From: Granulosicoccus sp045106855
Lineage (GTDB): Bacteria; Pseudomonadota; Gammaproteobacteria; Granulosicoccales; Granulosicoccaceae
Assembly: GCA_045106855.1 (NCBI GenBank)
Contig: JBGCFI010000035.1
Coordinates: 1 to 64,000, forward strand
Direction: 5' to 3'
DNA length: 64,000 bases
This document shows positions 42,172 to 50,993 of this stretch, in pieces. Made by a program: the position numbers and the translations under genes. Positions within the stretch are counted from its first letter, which is position 1. Every line of letters starts with the position of its first letter. Below the pieces are notes generated by a model that was not told the origin of the DNA, ran no database searches, and worked only from the letters and a program-made list of their open reading frames with translations.

Positions 42172-43263
42172 CTAGCTGGATGCCAGCATTTTGTCCCAGC
42201 TTTCTTTGATAAAGGTTTCCTCATCCAGATAGGCCTCGTAAGCGGGCTGTATCGCTGGTATGCCGGAAACCGAGGTAAATTCTTCATCTGTAAGATCCGT
42301 CTTGGCTTGGTCAATCAGAGGTGCCGTGCCGATCTTGCGACTCATTAACGCCTGAATGCCGGGGTCCGATGAAAAGTTTATGAATTCCTGAGCCTCGGCT
42401 GTTTTCTCAGACAATGTTGACAGGCACCATGATCCGTAAGCTTGCGGGTTACCTTCTTTAGGAAAGATGGACTTAATGGGGAAACCATCGGCTGCCATGA
42501 GTGTTGCCACATCGTGGTAGTACATACCACCAATGACATCACCGTTTTTCATGCCCTGTTCCATCTGGCTTTCCCCTGACCACCAGAGCGTTACGTTCGG
42601 CTTGATTTCAGCAGCTTTTTCGATGATCGCAGCGATACCATCTCTTGAACTAAACGTTGAAGGTCCATCAAAGAATGTCGTCGCTACAATATCGAGGAAA
42701 TTCGAGTTGAAATTTTTCGAAAAGCCAAGACTTGCTTCGTATTTTTCGGTATCCCAGAATTCTGCCCAGCTGGCGGGTATCTCCGTCTCTTCAGGATTGA
42801 CGACCATCGAAGTAAACCATGACATGGCGCCTACTCCCAGAACTTCATCACCATCTTTGAACAGGAAATAAGGGTCGAGATTGTCGGTAGAGGCCATCGC
42901 CGACTTATCCAACGCCGCAAGCAGGCCACCGATACGCGAAGCCTTTATCATGGTATCCCTTGAATATAAGGATAGATCCGCGGGTGCGGTGCCAGCTGAT
43001 GCAGCTTGTTGCATTGTTACCAGCCAATCTGTTGAGTTCGGTTGTGTAACGCTCTCTACCGTTATGCCCGTGGCCTCAGTAAATACCGGGTATACGTGCT
43101 CTTTGAAACTATCTTCGAAGTATCCACCGTAGGAGCCGATTTTTAATGAGCGTGCCTGTGCGTACACAGGTGCTGCCGTAATGCCGGCACCTGCAGCAGC
43201 GGTGACAGCAGCGGCTTTTAGAAAGGTACGTCTGGATTGAGAATTATTGCTACGTTGGGTCAT
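42172..43263 (-). CDS. ABC substrate-binding protein (PotD/spermidine-putrescine-like), Tat-exported
   Basis: A 363-residue periplasmic protein. The leader SRRTFLKAAAVTAAAGAGI is a twin-arginine signal with cleavage after VYAQA. The mature protein begins LKIGSYGGYFEDSFKEHVYP and has GTAPADLSLYSRD and later NGDVIGGMYYHDV, typical of iron/polyamine-type binding proteins. First gene of the importer operon; a perfect 19-base dyad lies 79 bases upstream of its start. Ligand probably a small cationic amine, amide or guanidino compound. Confidence 0.9.
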   Translation of the reverse strand: MTQRSNNSQSRRTFLKAAAVTAAAGAGITAAPVYAQARSLKIGSYGGYFEDSFKEHVYPVFTEATGITVESVTQPNSTDWLVTMQQAASAGTAPADLSLYSRDTMIKASRIGGLLAALDKSAMASTDNLDPYFLFKDGDEVLGVGAMSWFTSMVVNPEETEIPASWAEFWDTEKYEASLGFSKNFNSNFLDIVATTFFDGPSTFSSRDGIAAIIEKAAEIKPNVTLWWSGESQMEQGMKNGDVIGGMYYHDVATLMAADGFPIKSIFPKEGNPQAYGSWCLSTLSEKTAEAQEFINFSSDPGIQALMSRKIGTAPLIDQAKTDLTDEEFTSVSGIPAIQPAYEAYLDEETFIKESWDKMLASS

Positions 43264-43341
43264 CGGGTATTCCTGATAGAGACTATCCGATGAGACTAAA
43301 TACCACTGCTATTTTTGCCTAGTGCTAATAACTTTCCGGTC

Positions 43342-43360
43342 TGCTGCAAAATTTGCAGCA
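43342..43360. promoter_or_regulatory. Perfect palindrome upstream of the Pot-like importer (site C)
   Basis: TGCTGCAAAATTTGCAGCA is a perfect dyad (9-base arms around a single base), 79 bases before ATG 43263 and downstream of the oxygenase stop. The one-base loop argues for a protein-binding operator over an RNA hairpin. It is related to the sites at 29391 and 44564. Confidence 0.6.
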
Positions 43361-43412
43361 CGGGCTCTACCACGTTCCGATATAGCTTGCCAGTTAGCGC
43401 CTCGTCAAGTAG

Positions 43413-44480
43413 TCAGCCCGGTATTGCTTTTGCGTCTCTCTTGAATGGACTTTCCTTTGGGATGTCATATCCGAGACTTAATTCACCTTTGTCGACAAGA
43501 TCGCTCATATAGCGAAATGTCGGAACACTCATTCTCATCAGGTGTTCGCCTGCTTTAATAGGCGGGTATTTTGCCAAGGTTTCCGGTGTGCAGAATTTAT
43601 CCAGCGTTTTTACTGTTGTGTGGTAGTCGAGACCAAAAAATAGCGGAAACGAGTATCTGGATTTGCCGGTATTGACAACACGGTGCTGGGTTGATTTATA
43701 GAGACCGCCAGACCATATTTCAAATATGTCTCCAATATTGACGATAAAGGTGCCTGGTAATGGTGGTGCCTCTATCCAATGGTCTTCAGAGTTCATCACC
43801 TGCAATCCAGGCGCGCCTTGCAGGAGTATGGTGAAGCATTCGAAATCTGAGTGTGAGTCTATACCAGCTGTAGAATCGGATGTTTGCTGGTTGTTCTCGA
43901 CATAGCTGAGCATGCGCAGCTGAGAGGTAGGGCAGGTGATATGCTTTCGAAGCTCGCCTGGCTCAACACCGAGTTCTAGTGCAAGGGCATCAAGCATCTT
44001 CAAACCAAGCTCGAATACCGCGTCATAATATCCAGAGACGGTCTCTTTCCAGCCTTTGAGATCAGGCCAGATGTTAGGTCCCGTCATACGCCATTGGGCC
44101 AGATAATCCGGGTGATCGGCTGGTGCTTCGTATGACATATCCCAGGCTTCGTAAAAATTTATTCGCTCGGGAAACGTGGCTCCATTTTCTTCAAAAGGAA
44201 CATAGCCTCTATGATGGGTGGTGAATCCGCACCAATACTTCATCTTGTAGGATCGTGGCATTGAATGGAATTGCCGGGATGCTGCGAAAATGGCATCGAT
44301 CTGTTGTTGTGGTATTCCGTGACCGGATATGTAGAAGAATCCGGATGTTCTCGCGGCGGCTCCCAGAGCTTTGGCGACTGACTCGATATCACCGTTAAAA
44401 AGTCCCGACAGGTCGACGACAGGCAGTTGAGCATCGTCAATTTTCAATACATCTGTTTGTGGTGTTGCGCTGATAGCCAT
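43413..44480 (-). CDS. 2-oxoglutarate/Fe(II)-dependent oxygenase (isopenicillin N synthase-like)
   Basis: A 355-residue double-stranded beta-helix oxygenase. The iron triad is His210-x-Asp212 (GIDSHSDFECF) with His266 (KSTQHRVVN), and Arg275-x-Ser277 (KSRYSFPLFF) is the 2OG carboxylate clamp. The N-terminal domain (VVDLSGLFNGD, ARTSGFFYISGHG) is that of the plant-like DIOX/IPNS family, which includes ethylene-forming enzymes and homoarginine 6-hydroxylases. It is transcribed toward the Pot-like importer with 149 bases between and its own dyad site upstream. Likely modifies an imported substrate; the substrate is unknown. Confidence 0.88.
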   Translation of the reverse strand: MAISATPQTDVLKIDDAQLPVVDLSGLFNGDIESVAKALGAAARTSGFFYISGHGIPQQQIDAIFAASRQFHSMPRSYKMKYWCGFTTHHRGYVPFEENGATFPERINFYEAWDMSYEAPADHPDYLAQWRMTGPNIWPDLKGWKETVSGYYDAVFELGLKMLDALALELGVEPGELRKHITCPTSQLRMLSYVENNQQTSDSTAGIDSHSDFECFTILLQGAPGLQVMNSEDHWIEAPPLPGTFIVNIGDIFEIWSGGLYKSTQHRVVNTGKSRYSFPLFFGLDYHTTVKTLDKFCTPETLAKYPPIKAGEHLMRMSVPTFRYMSDLVDKGELSLGYDIPKESPFKRDAKAIPG

Positions 44481-44563
44481 GAAGATACGGTTTTCTTGTG
44501 AACGGTTGACTTGGAATTATCAACCATCGATTACGTCAGGATGATGCTATTTTTTTCCTGGGG

Positions 44564-44582
44564 CTGTGCATTTTATGCAGCA
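44564..44582. promoter_or_regulatory. Dyad upstream of the 2OG oxygenase (site B)
   Basis: CTGTGCATTTTATGCAGCA contains the inverted repeat TGCAT-TTT-ATGCA (44567-44579), 84 bases upstream of ATG 44480. Its last 16 bases match site A (29391-29409) at 14 positions, and its TGCAGCA end equals that of site C. This suggests the same regulator. Confidence 0.5.
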
Positions 44583-44725
44583 TTCAGAGTCCATGATATT
44601 AGCTGGCTATTTATAAAGTCCGGTTCTCGATGGTGTCGATGACAACCCTCTGCTTGACATTACAGGAACTAGTTACGAATAGATTGTCCAAGTTTTGCGA
44701 CGATGACTATTCCGGATAACCCGAT

Positions 44726-45844
44726 ATGACCAGATTTGCTATGTTTTTGTTTGGTCTTCTGTTTTTCGGTAATAGCCTTGCGCAATCAGCCGGGTTTCTG
44801 CCCAAGGGCGAATTTCCAAAAACCGATTTTGAGAATCGCTCGGTAGAGCTGAGTAGTATTCTTTCCGGTGGTCCACCCAAGGACGGTATTCCATCAATAG
44901 ATCAGCCCGGGTTTTCCTCTGTAGTTGAAGTTCAGGAATGGCTAAGCGGGGATGAACCCGTCATCGCCTATATTGATGGTTCCGATGCACGGGCCTATCC
45001 GCTACAGATACTGATATTTCACGAGATCGTCAACGATGTTGTAAACGACAAACCGGTATTGGTAACCTTTTGCCCGTTGTGTAATGCATCTATCGTTTTT
45101 GAGCGGACAGTGGATGATCAGGTGCTGGATTTTGGTACCACCGGGCGATTACGTAAAAGCGACATGATTATGTATGATCGTCAAAGCGAATCCTGGTGGC
45201 AGCAGTTTACAGGTCGTGGCATTGTCGGAAAATACAACGAAACCAAATTGATTCAGAAACCCTCTCAAATAGTATCGTTTGATACCTTTAGAATGCATTA
45301 TCCGGAAGGCAAAATACTGAATAGAAAAACCGGGCATGTTCGATCTTACGGAAACAATCCGTACAGTGGCTATGATGACATCAATAGCAGTCCTTTCTTA
45401 TACAACGGCCCGGAAGATAAACGCTTGCCGCCTATGGAGCGTGTGCTTAGCCTGACATCAAAGAACAAATCGTCACTCTTAATACCCTCAGCCAGGCTTA
45501 AGGATAATCCTCTTCTGAATATAACGTTTGATGACAAGCCTGTCGTTGTATTTGCTACAACCAGTGCTGCATCTGCCCTGGATAAAACAGACATCGCTGA
45601 ATCCAGAGCAGTGCCGGCGGCTGCGGCATTTTCATCAACGTTTGATAATAAAACACTGGAATTTGAAATAAGAGATGGAAACATCGTAGACACCTCTACC
45701 GCTAGTGTCTGGAATGTTTTTGGAGTTGCTGTCAGCGGTCCTTTGAAGGCGAGAAAATTAACGCAGATAGATAGCGGAGTTCACTTTGCATTCGCCTGGC
45801 TGGCATTTGAACCAGAGTCGACTATCTACAGCTCACCAGATTAG
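44726..45844 (+). CDS. DUF3179 domain protein, exported
   Basis: A 372-residue protein with a Sec signal (FAMFLFGLLFFGNSLAQS) and the DUF3179 body: PVIAYIDGSDARAYPLQIL, FHEIVNDVV, VTFCPLCNASIVFER (about 112-126, with a CxxC), FGTTGRLRKSDMIMYDR and SWWQQFTGRGIVG. The family is widespread in marine bacteria and archaea; its CPLC motif suggests a redox or metal-related function, but none is established. The gene is monocistronic and divergent from the oxygenase, with 245 bases between starts. Confidence 0.88.
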   Translation: MTRFAMFLFGLLFFGNSLAQSAGFLPKGEFPKTDFENRSVELSSILSGGPPKDGIPSIDQPGFSSVVEVQEWLSGDEPVIAYIDGSDARAYPLQILIFHEIVNDVVNDKPVLVTFCPLCNASIVFERTVDDQVLDFGTTGRLRKSDMIMYDRQSESWWQQFTGRGIVGKYNETKLIQKPSQIVSFDTFRMHYPEGKILNRKTGHVRSYGNNPYSGYDDINSSPFLYNGPEDKRLPPMERVLSLTSKNKSSLLIPSARLKDNPLLNITFDDKPVVVFATTSAASALDKTDIAESRAVPAAAAFSSTFDNKTLEFEIRDGNIVDTSTASVWNVFGVAVSGPLKARKLTQIDSGVHFAFAWLAFEPESTIYSSPD

Positions 45845-46207
45845 TACGAGTCCATACTCACTCAGGGCGTGCACATAGTGGCCACGTTTGTTAAGTGGAA
45901 TTCGCTGAGCACCTGAATCTAATTGGGGTGTCAGTTAAGGGCGCGCTGGTCGATGGTTCCGTGTCGTAGAATTATCGCTTGCCGGATGCATCCGAGGGTA
46001 GGGGTTTGCGTGTAGGTTGGCCCCGTTCAGGGTGCGGAGAATGTCCCCGCTCGGTTGGATGGTTTAATTTTCTCAGGAGCACCCCCCGAAGTTTCGTGCT
46101 ATCCAGACTGTCTTTTTTCGATGGGTTTCGTCACGATTATCGTGATTAGCGCTTGCCAGATCGTTCAGCTGCAGTAAACTGATTAGAGGGCCAATTCAAC
46201 AATAATA
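45845..46207. other. Intergenic region, nothing recognised
   Basis: These 363 bases after the DUF3179 gene contain no credible frame, no strong terminator and no repeat that I can see. The last 60 bases are AT-rich and precede the lipoprotein gene, probably with its promoter. Confidence 0.3.
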
Positions 46208-47035
46208 ATGATGTTAATGTCTCATCACTCCGTATTAGTCGTTTTAGCGGCATTGTTGCTCAGCTCTTGTGGTGCGCTTGCACCGCATAAAGCACCAACA
46301 GTGGCAAGGGGGCATGTAGGTCAGGTCATGGCGGCGTCAAGCCTGGTAGCAGAGGGACAATCGCTGCTCGGGCATGCCAGTAATATGGTCCAGCGAGTGA
46401 GTAGTATCAACAATGATATGAAGCGTCAGGCGCAAACGGAAGACTTCCTCAGTGCTAAACGATTGATGTTTGACATGCTTGAAGTCATTGAGCCGCGTGA
46501 CAATACACCGCAATCCGGGCAACCTGGTCTCAGACAGACGGTAGAACTTGCACGAGAGCACACCCAGCTTGCCGTCAATGCAAGTGGTGCCTCCGAAGCG
46601 ATTCGTCGCTTAGCCCCAGAGATAAGAAGTCGGGCTGGCAAGCTGCTGGAACAGATAACAACGTTAACAACGTACATAAACATTGGCCTCAATGTTAACT
46701 CGCTTGAATCCCTTATCATTATTTCGGATGAGATAGAGAGTTCGGCATCACTTCTCAGTGGCGATCTCTCTGTCGAGGATGGATACAGCTTACGTGGGTA
46801 TCAAACAGACCTTGAACTTATGCTGGCCAGTAGCGATGAACAGTTTGTCGAGGAGGATATATGGTACCTCCAGAATTTCGAAACCACTCCAGAGTCGTCG
46901 CAGTGGAGATTCAAGAAGAAGCCTCAGGTACAACGAAGAGACTTGCTAAACAGTGACAACGATGGTGATCTCGGTACGTCACGTGGCGGGGATGACGATG
47001 ACGACGATGATGATGACGACGACGATGACGATTAG
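46208..47035 (+). CDS. Predicted lipoprotein with a poly-aspartate C-terminal tail
   Basis: A 275-residue protein with an N-terminal hydrophobic segment and lipobox LLSSC (about residue 21), so probably lipid-anchored. The middle (about 40-230) is helical and polar (for example TVELAREHTQLAVNASGASE, TLTTYINIGLNVNSLESLII) and may form coiled coils. The protein ends in GGDD followed by an uninterrupted run, 14 Asp in total, encoded by mixed GAT/GAC codons just before TAG. Family not recognised. ATGs at 46211 and 46217 are alternative starts. No operon partners. Confidence 0.65.
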   Translation: MMLMSHHSVLVVLAALLLSSCGALAPHKAPTVARGHVGQVMAASSLVAEGQSLLGHASNMVQRVSSINNDMKRQAQTEDFLSAKRLMFDMLEVIEPRDNTPQSGQPGLRQTVELAREHTQLAVNASGASEAIRRLAPEIRSRAGKLLEQITTLTTYINIGLNVNSLESLIIISDEIESSASLLSGDLSVEDGYSLRGYQTDLELMLASSDEQFVEEDIWYLQNFETTPESSQWRFKKKPQVQRRDLLNSDNDGDLGTSRGGDDDDDDDDDDDDDD

Positions 47036-47691
47036 AAAACCGGTTGCTGGATGAGACGTTGGGTCTGGTAAGCCCGGTTGTGACTAACCCTGTTTTGTAA
47101 CTAACACTGTCGGTGATTGCTAGATACGTCCCTGGAGATTCCCGGGAAGTGGGTTATCGCCAAGATAGCAACCGAACACCAAAATCCGCCAAGTCGTGCG
47201 GATGTTATACGTCAATGAAAACCATAGAACTTCCCGGCTTGCCTGTGTCATTATCGTGCTCGGGTTTTGCTGCGGCTTGAGGGCAGCCGAGTGCCCTTCG
47301 TTCGGTACAAAATTCGTGCAACAAAAAAATTGATGCATCCAGCGCGGTTGGCTTGGGCAGCTTTCACTCGATCTAAACGCATTTAACTCACGCGATATTT
47401 TTTAAAAGTCGTCACTACGGCTGAGTTAACTCTTGCAAATCATAGGATTTGATCTGTAAAGAGGTGCGGTGCCGGTCCTACTGACGTTTCATTATGTCCT
47501 CAGGGCAATAAATAAGCCCGATTTCATCTATTTACTATCCGTATGTGACATATTTTGGGGTTATATGCCGAATATATGCATAAAAACATAGAAAATAAAG
47601 TATTTAGTATTAGCAGTACATTTGTTCTTACCGTACATTAGTGCTGTTGCAAATTCAGCAGCAATCCTGAATCCCTCGGAGGAGTACCTAT
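47036..47691. other. Intergenic region upstream of the mannitol operon
   Basis: No gene is supported in these 656 bases. The part at about 47530-47650 is AT-rich and should carry the mtlE promoter and a regulator site. The start of mtlE is preceded by GGAGGAG (47679-47685), a strong ribosome-binding site. A 72-codon minus-strand frame at 47120-47338 has no recognisable family and is not called. Confidence 0.4.
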
Positions 47692-49002
47692 ATGCGTAAG
47701 CAGAAAAACGCCATCGCTCTCGCAGTCGCCGCCTTATGCGGAGGTCTGTCGCTGGCTGCAAGTGCAGATACACTAACAATCGCAACCGTTAACAACGGTG
47801 ACATGATTCGTATGCAGGGTCTTACAGAAGACTTCACTGCAAAAACTGGCCACACAGTAGAGTGGGTCACACTGGAAGAGAATGTTCTTCGCCAGCGTGT
47901 TACAACAGACATCACGACTAAAGGTGGTGCTTTCGACATCATGACCATCGGTATGTACGAAACACCTATCTGGGGCAAGAACGAGTGGTTAGTTCCGCTT
48001 GATGATTTGTCTGCCGACTACAATGCCGATGACATCCTGCCTGCCATGAGCGGTGGTCTGTCATACGACGGTACATTGTACGCAGCACCATTCTACGGTG
48101 AGTCTTCAATGATCATGTACCGCACAGACCTCATGGAGCAAGCTGGCCTTGAAATGCCAAACGCTCCGTCCTGGTCATTCATTGCCAAGGCTGCGCGTTC
48201 AATGACTGATCGTGATAATGAAATTAACGGTATTTGCCTTCGCGGTAAAGCCGGTTGGGGTGAAGGCGGTGCTTTCATCACTGCGATGTCAAACTCCTTT
48301 GGAGCACGTTGGTTCGACGAAAACTGGGACGCACAGTTCGATACACGTGAATGGTCAGATACGTTGAACTTCTATGTCAACATGATGAACGATGCAGGAC
48401 CTCCGGGCTTCGCTACTAACGGTTTTAACGAAAACCTGTCGCTGTTCCAACAAGGCAAATGTGGCATGTGGATCGACGCAACTGTTGCGGCTTCATTCGT
48501 AACTAACCCTGATGATTCAACCGTGGCTGACAAGGTCGGATTTGCACTTGCTCCGGACAATGGCATGGGTGTTCGTTCAAACTGGCTTTGGGCCTGGGCA
48601 CTGGCAATACCTGCAGGAACCCAAAAAGAAGCTGCAGCCAAGCAGTTTATTGAATGGGCAACATCCACTAGTTACATCGAGCTGGTTGCCGAAAAAGAAG
48701 GCTGGGCGAATGTACCCCCAGGTGCACGCATCTCACTGTACGAGAACGAAAACTACAAAGACATCCCTTTCGCGGCGATGACTCTGGAGTCTATTCTGTC
48801 AGCTGATCCAGCCAACTCCACTGTAGATCCAAGCCCTTACGTGGGTGTTCAATTCGCTGCAATTCCTGAGTTCGCTGGAATCGCAACTGAAGTGAGCCAG
48901 GAATTCTCGGCAGCTTATGCAGGTCAGCAAACCATCGCGGAGGCACTGGAAAAAGCACAAGCTTTGACTAACGACGCTATGGAAGCAGCAGGCTACAGAT
49001 AA
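47692..49002 (+). CDS. mtlE: Sugar-alcohol ABC transporter substrate-binding protein (mannitol/sorbitol)
   Basis: A 436-residue family 1 binding protein. The signal peptide has core IALAVAALCGGLSLAASA; the mature protein begins DTLTIATVNNGDMIRMQGL and contains EWVTLEENVLRQRVTTDI, FDIMTIGMYE and NDAGPPGFATNGFNE, characteristic of mannitol/sorbitol (SmoE/MtlE) binding proteins. It is the first gene of an operon whose order (binding protein, two permeases, ATPase, dehydrogenase, AraC regulator) follows the Pseudomonas mtl system. A 28-base hairpin follows it and probably sets higher expression of this gene. Confidence 0.85.
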   Translation: MRKQKNAIALAVAALCGGLSLAASADTLTIATVNNGDMIRMQGLTEDFTAKTGHTVEWVTLEENVLRQRVTTDITTKGGAFDIMTIGMYETPIWGKNEWLVPLDDLSADYNADDILPAMSGGLSYDGTLYAAPFYGESSMIMYRTDLMEQAGLEMPNAPSWSFIAKAARSMTDRDNEINGICLRGKAGWGEGGAFITAMSNSFGARWFDENWDAQFDTREWSDTLNFYVNMMNDAGPPGFATNGFNENLSLFQQGKCGMWIDATVAASFVTNPDDSTVADKVGFALAPDNGMGVRSNWLWAWALAIPAGTQKEAAAKQFIEWATSTSYIELVAEKEGWANVPPGARISLYENENYKDIPFAAMTLESILSADPANSTVDPSPYVGVQFAAIPEFAGIATEVSQEFSAAYAGQQTIAEALEKAQALTNDAMEAAGYR

Positions 49003-49017
49003 GTTCAAGAGCCTGAA

Positions 49018-49045
49018 AGCGGGTCGGCACAAGAGCTGACCCGCT
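49018..49045 (+). terminator. Intercistronic hairpin after mtlE (attenuator/mRNA stabiliser)
   Basis: AGCGGGTCGGC (49018-49028) pairs with GCTGACCCGCT (49035-49045) with one G-U pair and a 6-base loop, 16 bases after the mtlE stop. A short CTGTTTG follows. Such hairpins between a binding-protein gene and its permeases commonly reduce downstream expression or protect the upstream message. Confidence 0.6.
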
Positions 49046-49250
49046 CTGTTTGTGATTGTCCCAAGAGCATAAGCTACTGTTTGTCAATGTAGCCAAGAGT
49101 GCAACCGCTCTTTGTTAATGTATTTAAATTGCTATGTGATGGTTCCGTAGTTTTAAATTTGCAGGTATATCTTTAAACAAGATAGTCCCTGGACACGGGC
49201 CGCCTTTATTCTCAGTATAGACTTCGGGCTTTGTAACCCACGAGCTAACT

Positions 49251-50117
49251 ATGGCAACTCAACACTCTAGAAGTGCTGCGCGCTTAATGCTAACGCCAGC
49301 TGTCGTCCTTCTACTCGGTTGGATGCTCGTCCCGCTAACGATGACCTTATGGTTTTCGTTCAGGAAATACCTTCCTCTGCGCGGTGGAGATCTGGGTTGG
49401 GTCGGCTTTGACAACTATGTCAGCTTCATCAGTTCGAGCTCTTTCTGGCCAAGTGTTCAAACGACTCTCATCATCGTTGGCGGCGTACTCGCAATCACCG
49501 TAGTATTCGGCGTGTTGCTTGCTCTGCTGCTCGACCAGCCAATGTGGGGGCAGGGCATTGTCCGAATTCTCGTCATTGCGCCGTTTTTTGTCATGCCAAC
49601 GGTTTCAGCGTTGGTGTGGAAAAACATTTTTATGGATCCGGTTAATGGTTTGTTTGCCCACCTTTGGAAATTTTTCGGGGCAGAGCCGCTTGTGTGGTTG
49701 TCACAAGCCTCCGTGGAATCGATCATACTGATCGTCAGTTGGCAATGGCTGCCCTTTGCCACGCTCATTCTACTCACTGCCGTGCAGTCACTGGATGGCG
49801 AGCAACTTGAGGCATCCGAGATTGATGGTGCACGTCCCCTGCAGCGTTTCGCCTACATAATTCTGCCGCATCTGGGACGAGCACTAACCATCGTAATCCT
49901 GATTCAGACGATCTTCCTTCTCGCCATATTTGCCGAAATTTTTGTGACGACAGGCGGTGCGTTTGGAACCAAAACGCTATCTTATCTAGTCTTTCAACGC
50001 GTGTTGGAGAGTCAGAATATAGGACTAGGTTCTGCGGGCGGAATCTACGCTGTCATCCTCGCCAATATCGTTGCCATCTTCCTGATGCGCATCGTTGGCA
50101 AGAACCTGGACGCATGA
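49251..50117 (+). CDS. mtlF: Sugar-alcohol ABC transporter permease (MalF-like)
   Basis: A 288-residue permease. First membrane segment is MLTPAVVLLLGWMLVPLTMT, with LWFSFRKYLP after it as in SmoF/MtlF; the EAA loop is LEASEIDGARPLQRFAYIIL. Separated by 248 bases with a hairpin from mtlE, 13 bases before the next permease. Confidence 0.87.
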   Translation: MATQHSRSAARLMLTPAVVLLLGWMLVPLTMTLWFSFRKYLPLRGGDLGWVGFDNYVSFISSSSFWPSVQTTLIIVGGVLAITVVFGVLLALLLDQPMWGQGIVRILVIAPFFVMPTVSALVWKNIFMDPVNGLFAHLWKFFGAEPLVWLSQASVESIILIVSWQWLPFATLILLTAVQSLDGEQLEASEIDGARPLQRFAYIILPHLGRALTIVILIQTIFLLAIFAEIFVTTGGAFGTKTLSYLVFQRVLESQNIGLGSAGGIYAVILANIVAIFLMRIVGKNLDA

Positions 50118-50130
50118 GGGGAATCTGATT

Positions 50131-50961
50131 ATGGCTCGCGCAATTACAAACAATCGCAAGATCATCAATACAGTGGCTGCATGGTGTGTCGGACTGCTGA
50201 TTTTCTTCCCTATTCTGTGGACAATCCTGACCAGCTTTAAATCAGAGGCACAGGCGATCGCCAGCCCTCCGATTTTTCTCGGTTTTGACTGGACTCTGGA
50301 AAACTACTCGGTAGTTATGGATCGATCTAACTACGGTCGTTTCCTGTGGAATTCTATTTTTATAGCGGGCGGCTCGACGCTGCTGGGTATTCTGGTTGCG
50401 GTGCCTGCCGCCTGGTCCATGGCATTTGTGCCATCCCGACGGACCAAGGATATTCTCTTATGGATGCTCTCCACCAAGATGCTACCGGCAGTCGGTGTGC
50501 TCTACCCGATCTACCTTCTGTTTATCAAACTCGGTTTACTCGACAGTATTCTGGGTCTGACCATCGTATTGATGTTGATCAACTTACCGATTATTGTCTG
50601 GATGCTCTATACGTATTTCAAAGAGATTCCGGTGGATATTCTGGAAGCCTCAAGAATGGATGGGGCATCACTCAGATCTGAAATTCTGTACGTCTTGACG
50701 CCAATGGCGTTGCCCGGCATCGCTTCTACCATGCTGCTCAACTTCATCCTGGCCTGGAACGAGGCGTTCTGGACGTTAAATCTAACGGCTGCAAAGGCAG
50801 CGCCATTGACGGCATTCATTGCCAGCTATTCCAGTCCGGAAGGGTTGTTCTATGCCAAGTTATCCGCAGCTTCAACCATGGCTATTGCACCTATCCTGAT
50901 ACTCGGCTGGTTCAGCCAGAAGCAGCTAGTACGCGGACTCACATTTGGAGCAGTTAAATGA
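50131..50961 (+). CDS. mtlG: Sugar-alcohol ABC transporter permease (MalG-like)
   Basis: A 276-residue permease with six hydrophobic segments. ILWTILTSFKSEAQAIASPP (about 28-47) is the family's early motif, and the EAA loop is ILEASRMDGASLRSEILYVL. ATG 50131 is chosen because GAGGGGAATC at 50116-50125 is a suitable ribosome-binding region; the longer frame from 50095 overlaps mtlF. Confidence 0.88.
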   Translation: MARAITNNRKIINTVAAWCVGLLIFFPILWTILTSFKSEAQAIASPPIFLGFDWTLENYSVVMDRSNYGRFLWNSIFIAGGSTLLGILVAVPAAWSMAFVPSRRTKDILLWMLSTKMLPAVGVLYPIYLLFIKLGLLDSILGLTIVLMLINLPIIVWMLYTYFKEIPVDILEASRMDGASLRSEILYVLTPMALPGIASTMLLNFILAWNEAFWTLNLTAAKAAPLTAFIASYSSPEGLFYAKLSAASTMAIAPILILGWFSQKQLVRGLTFGAVK

Positions 50962-50993
50962 TTGTAATTACTGTAAAGATCAAGGGGATATAA

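Noticed and set aside
47120..47338. 72-codon minus-strand frame
   Set aside because: No family recognised, no ribosome-binding site and no neighbour in the same direction.
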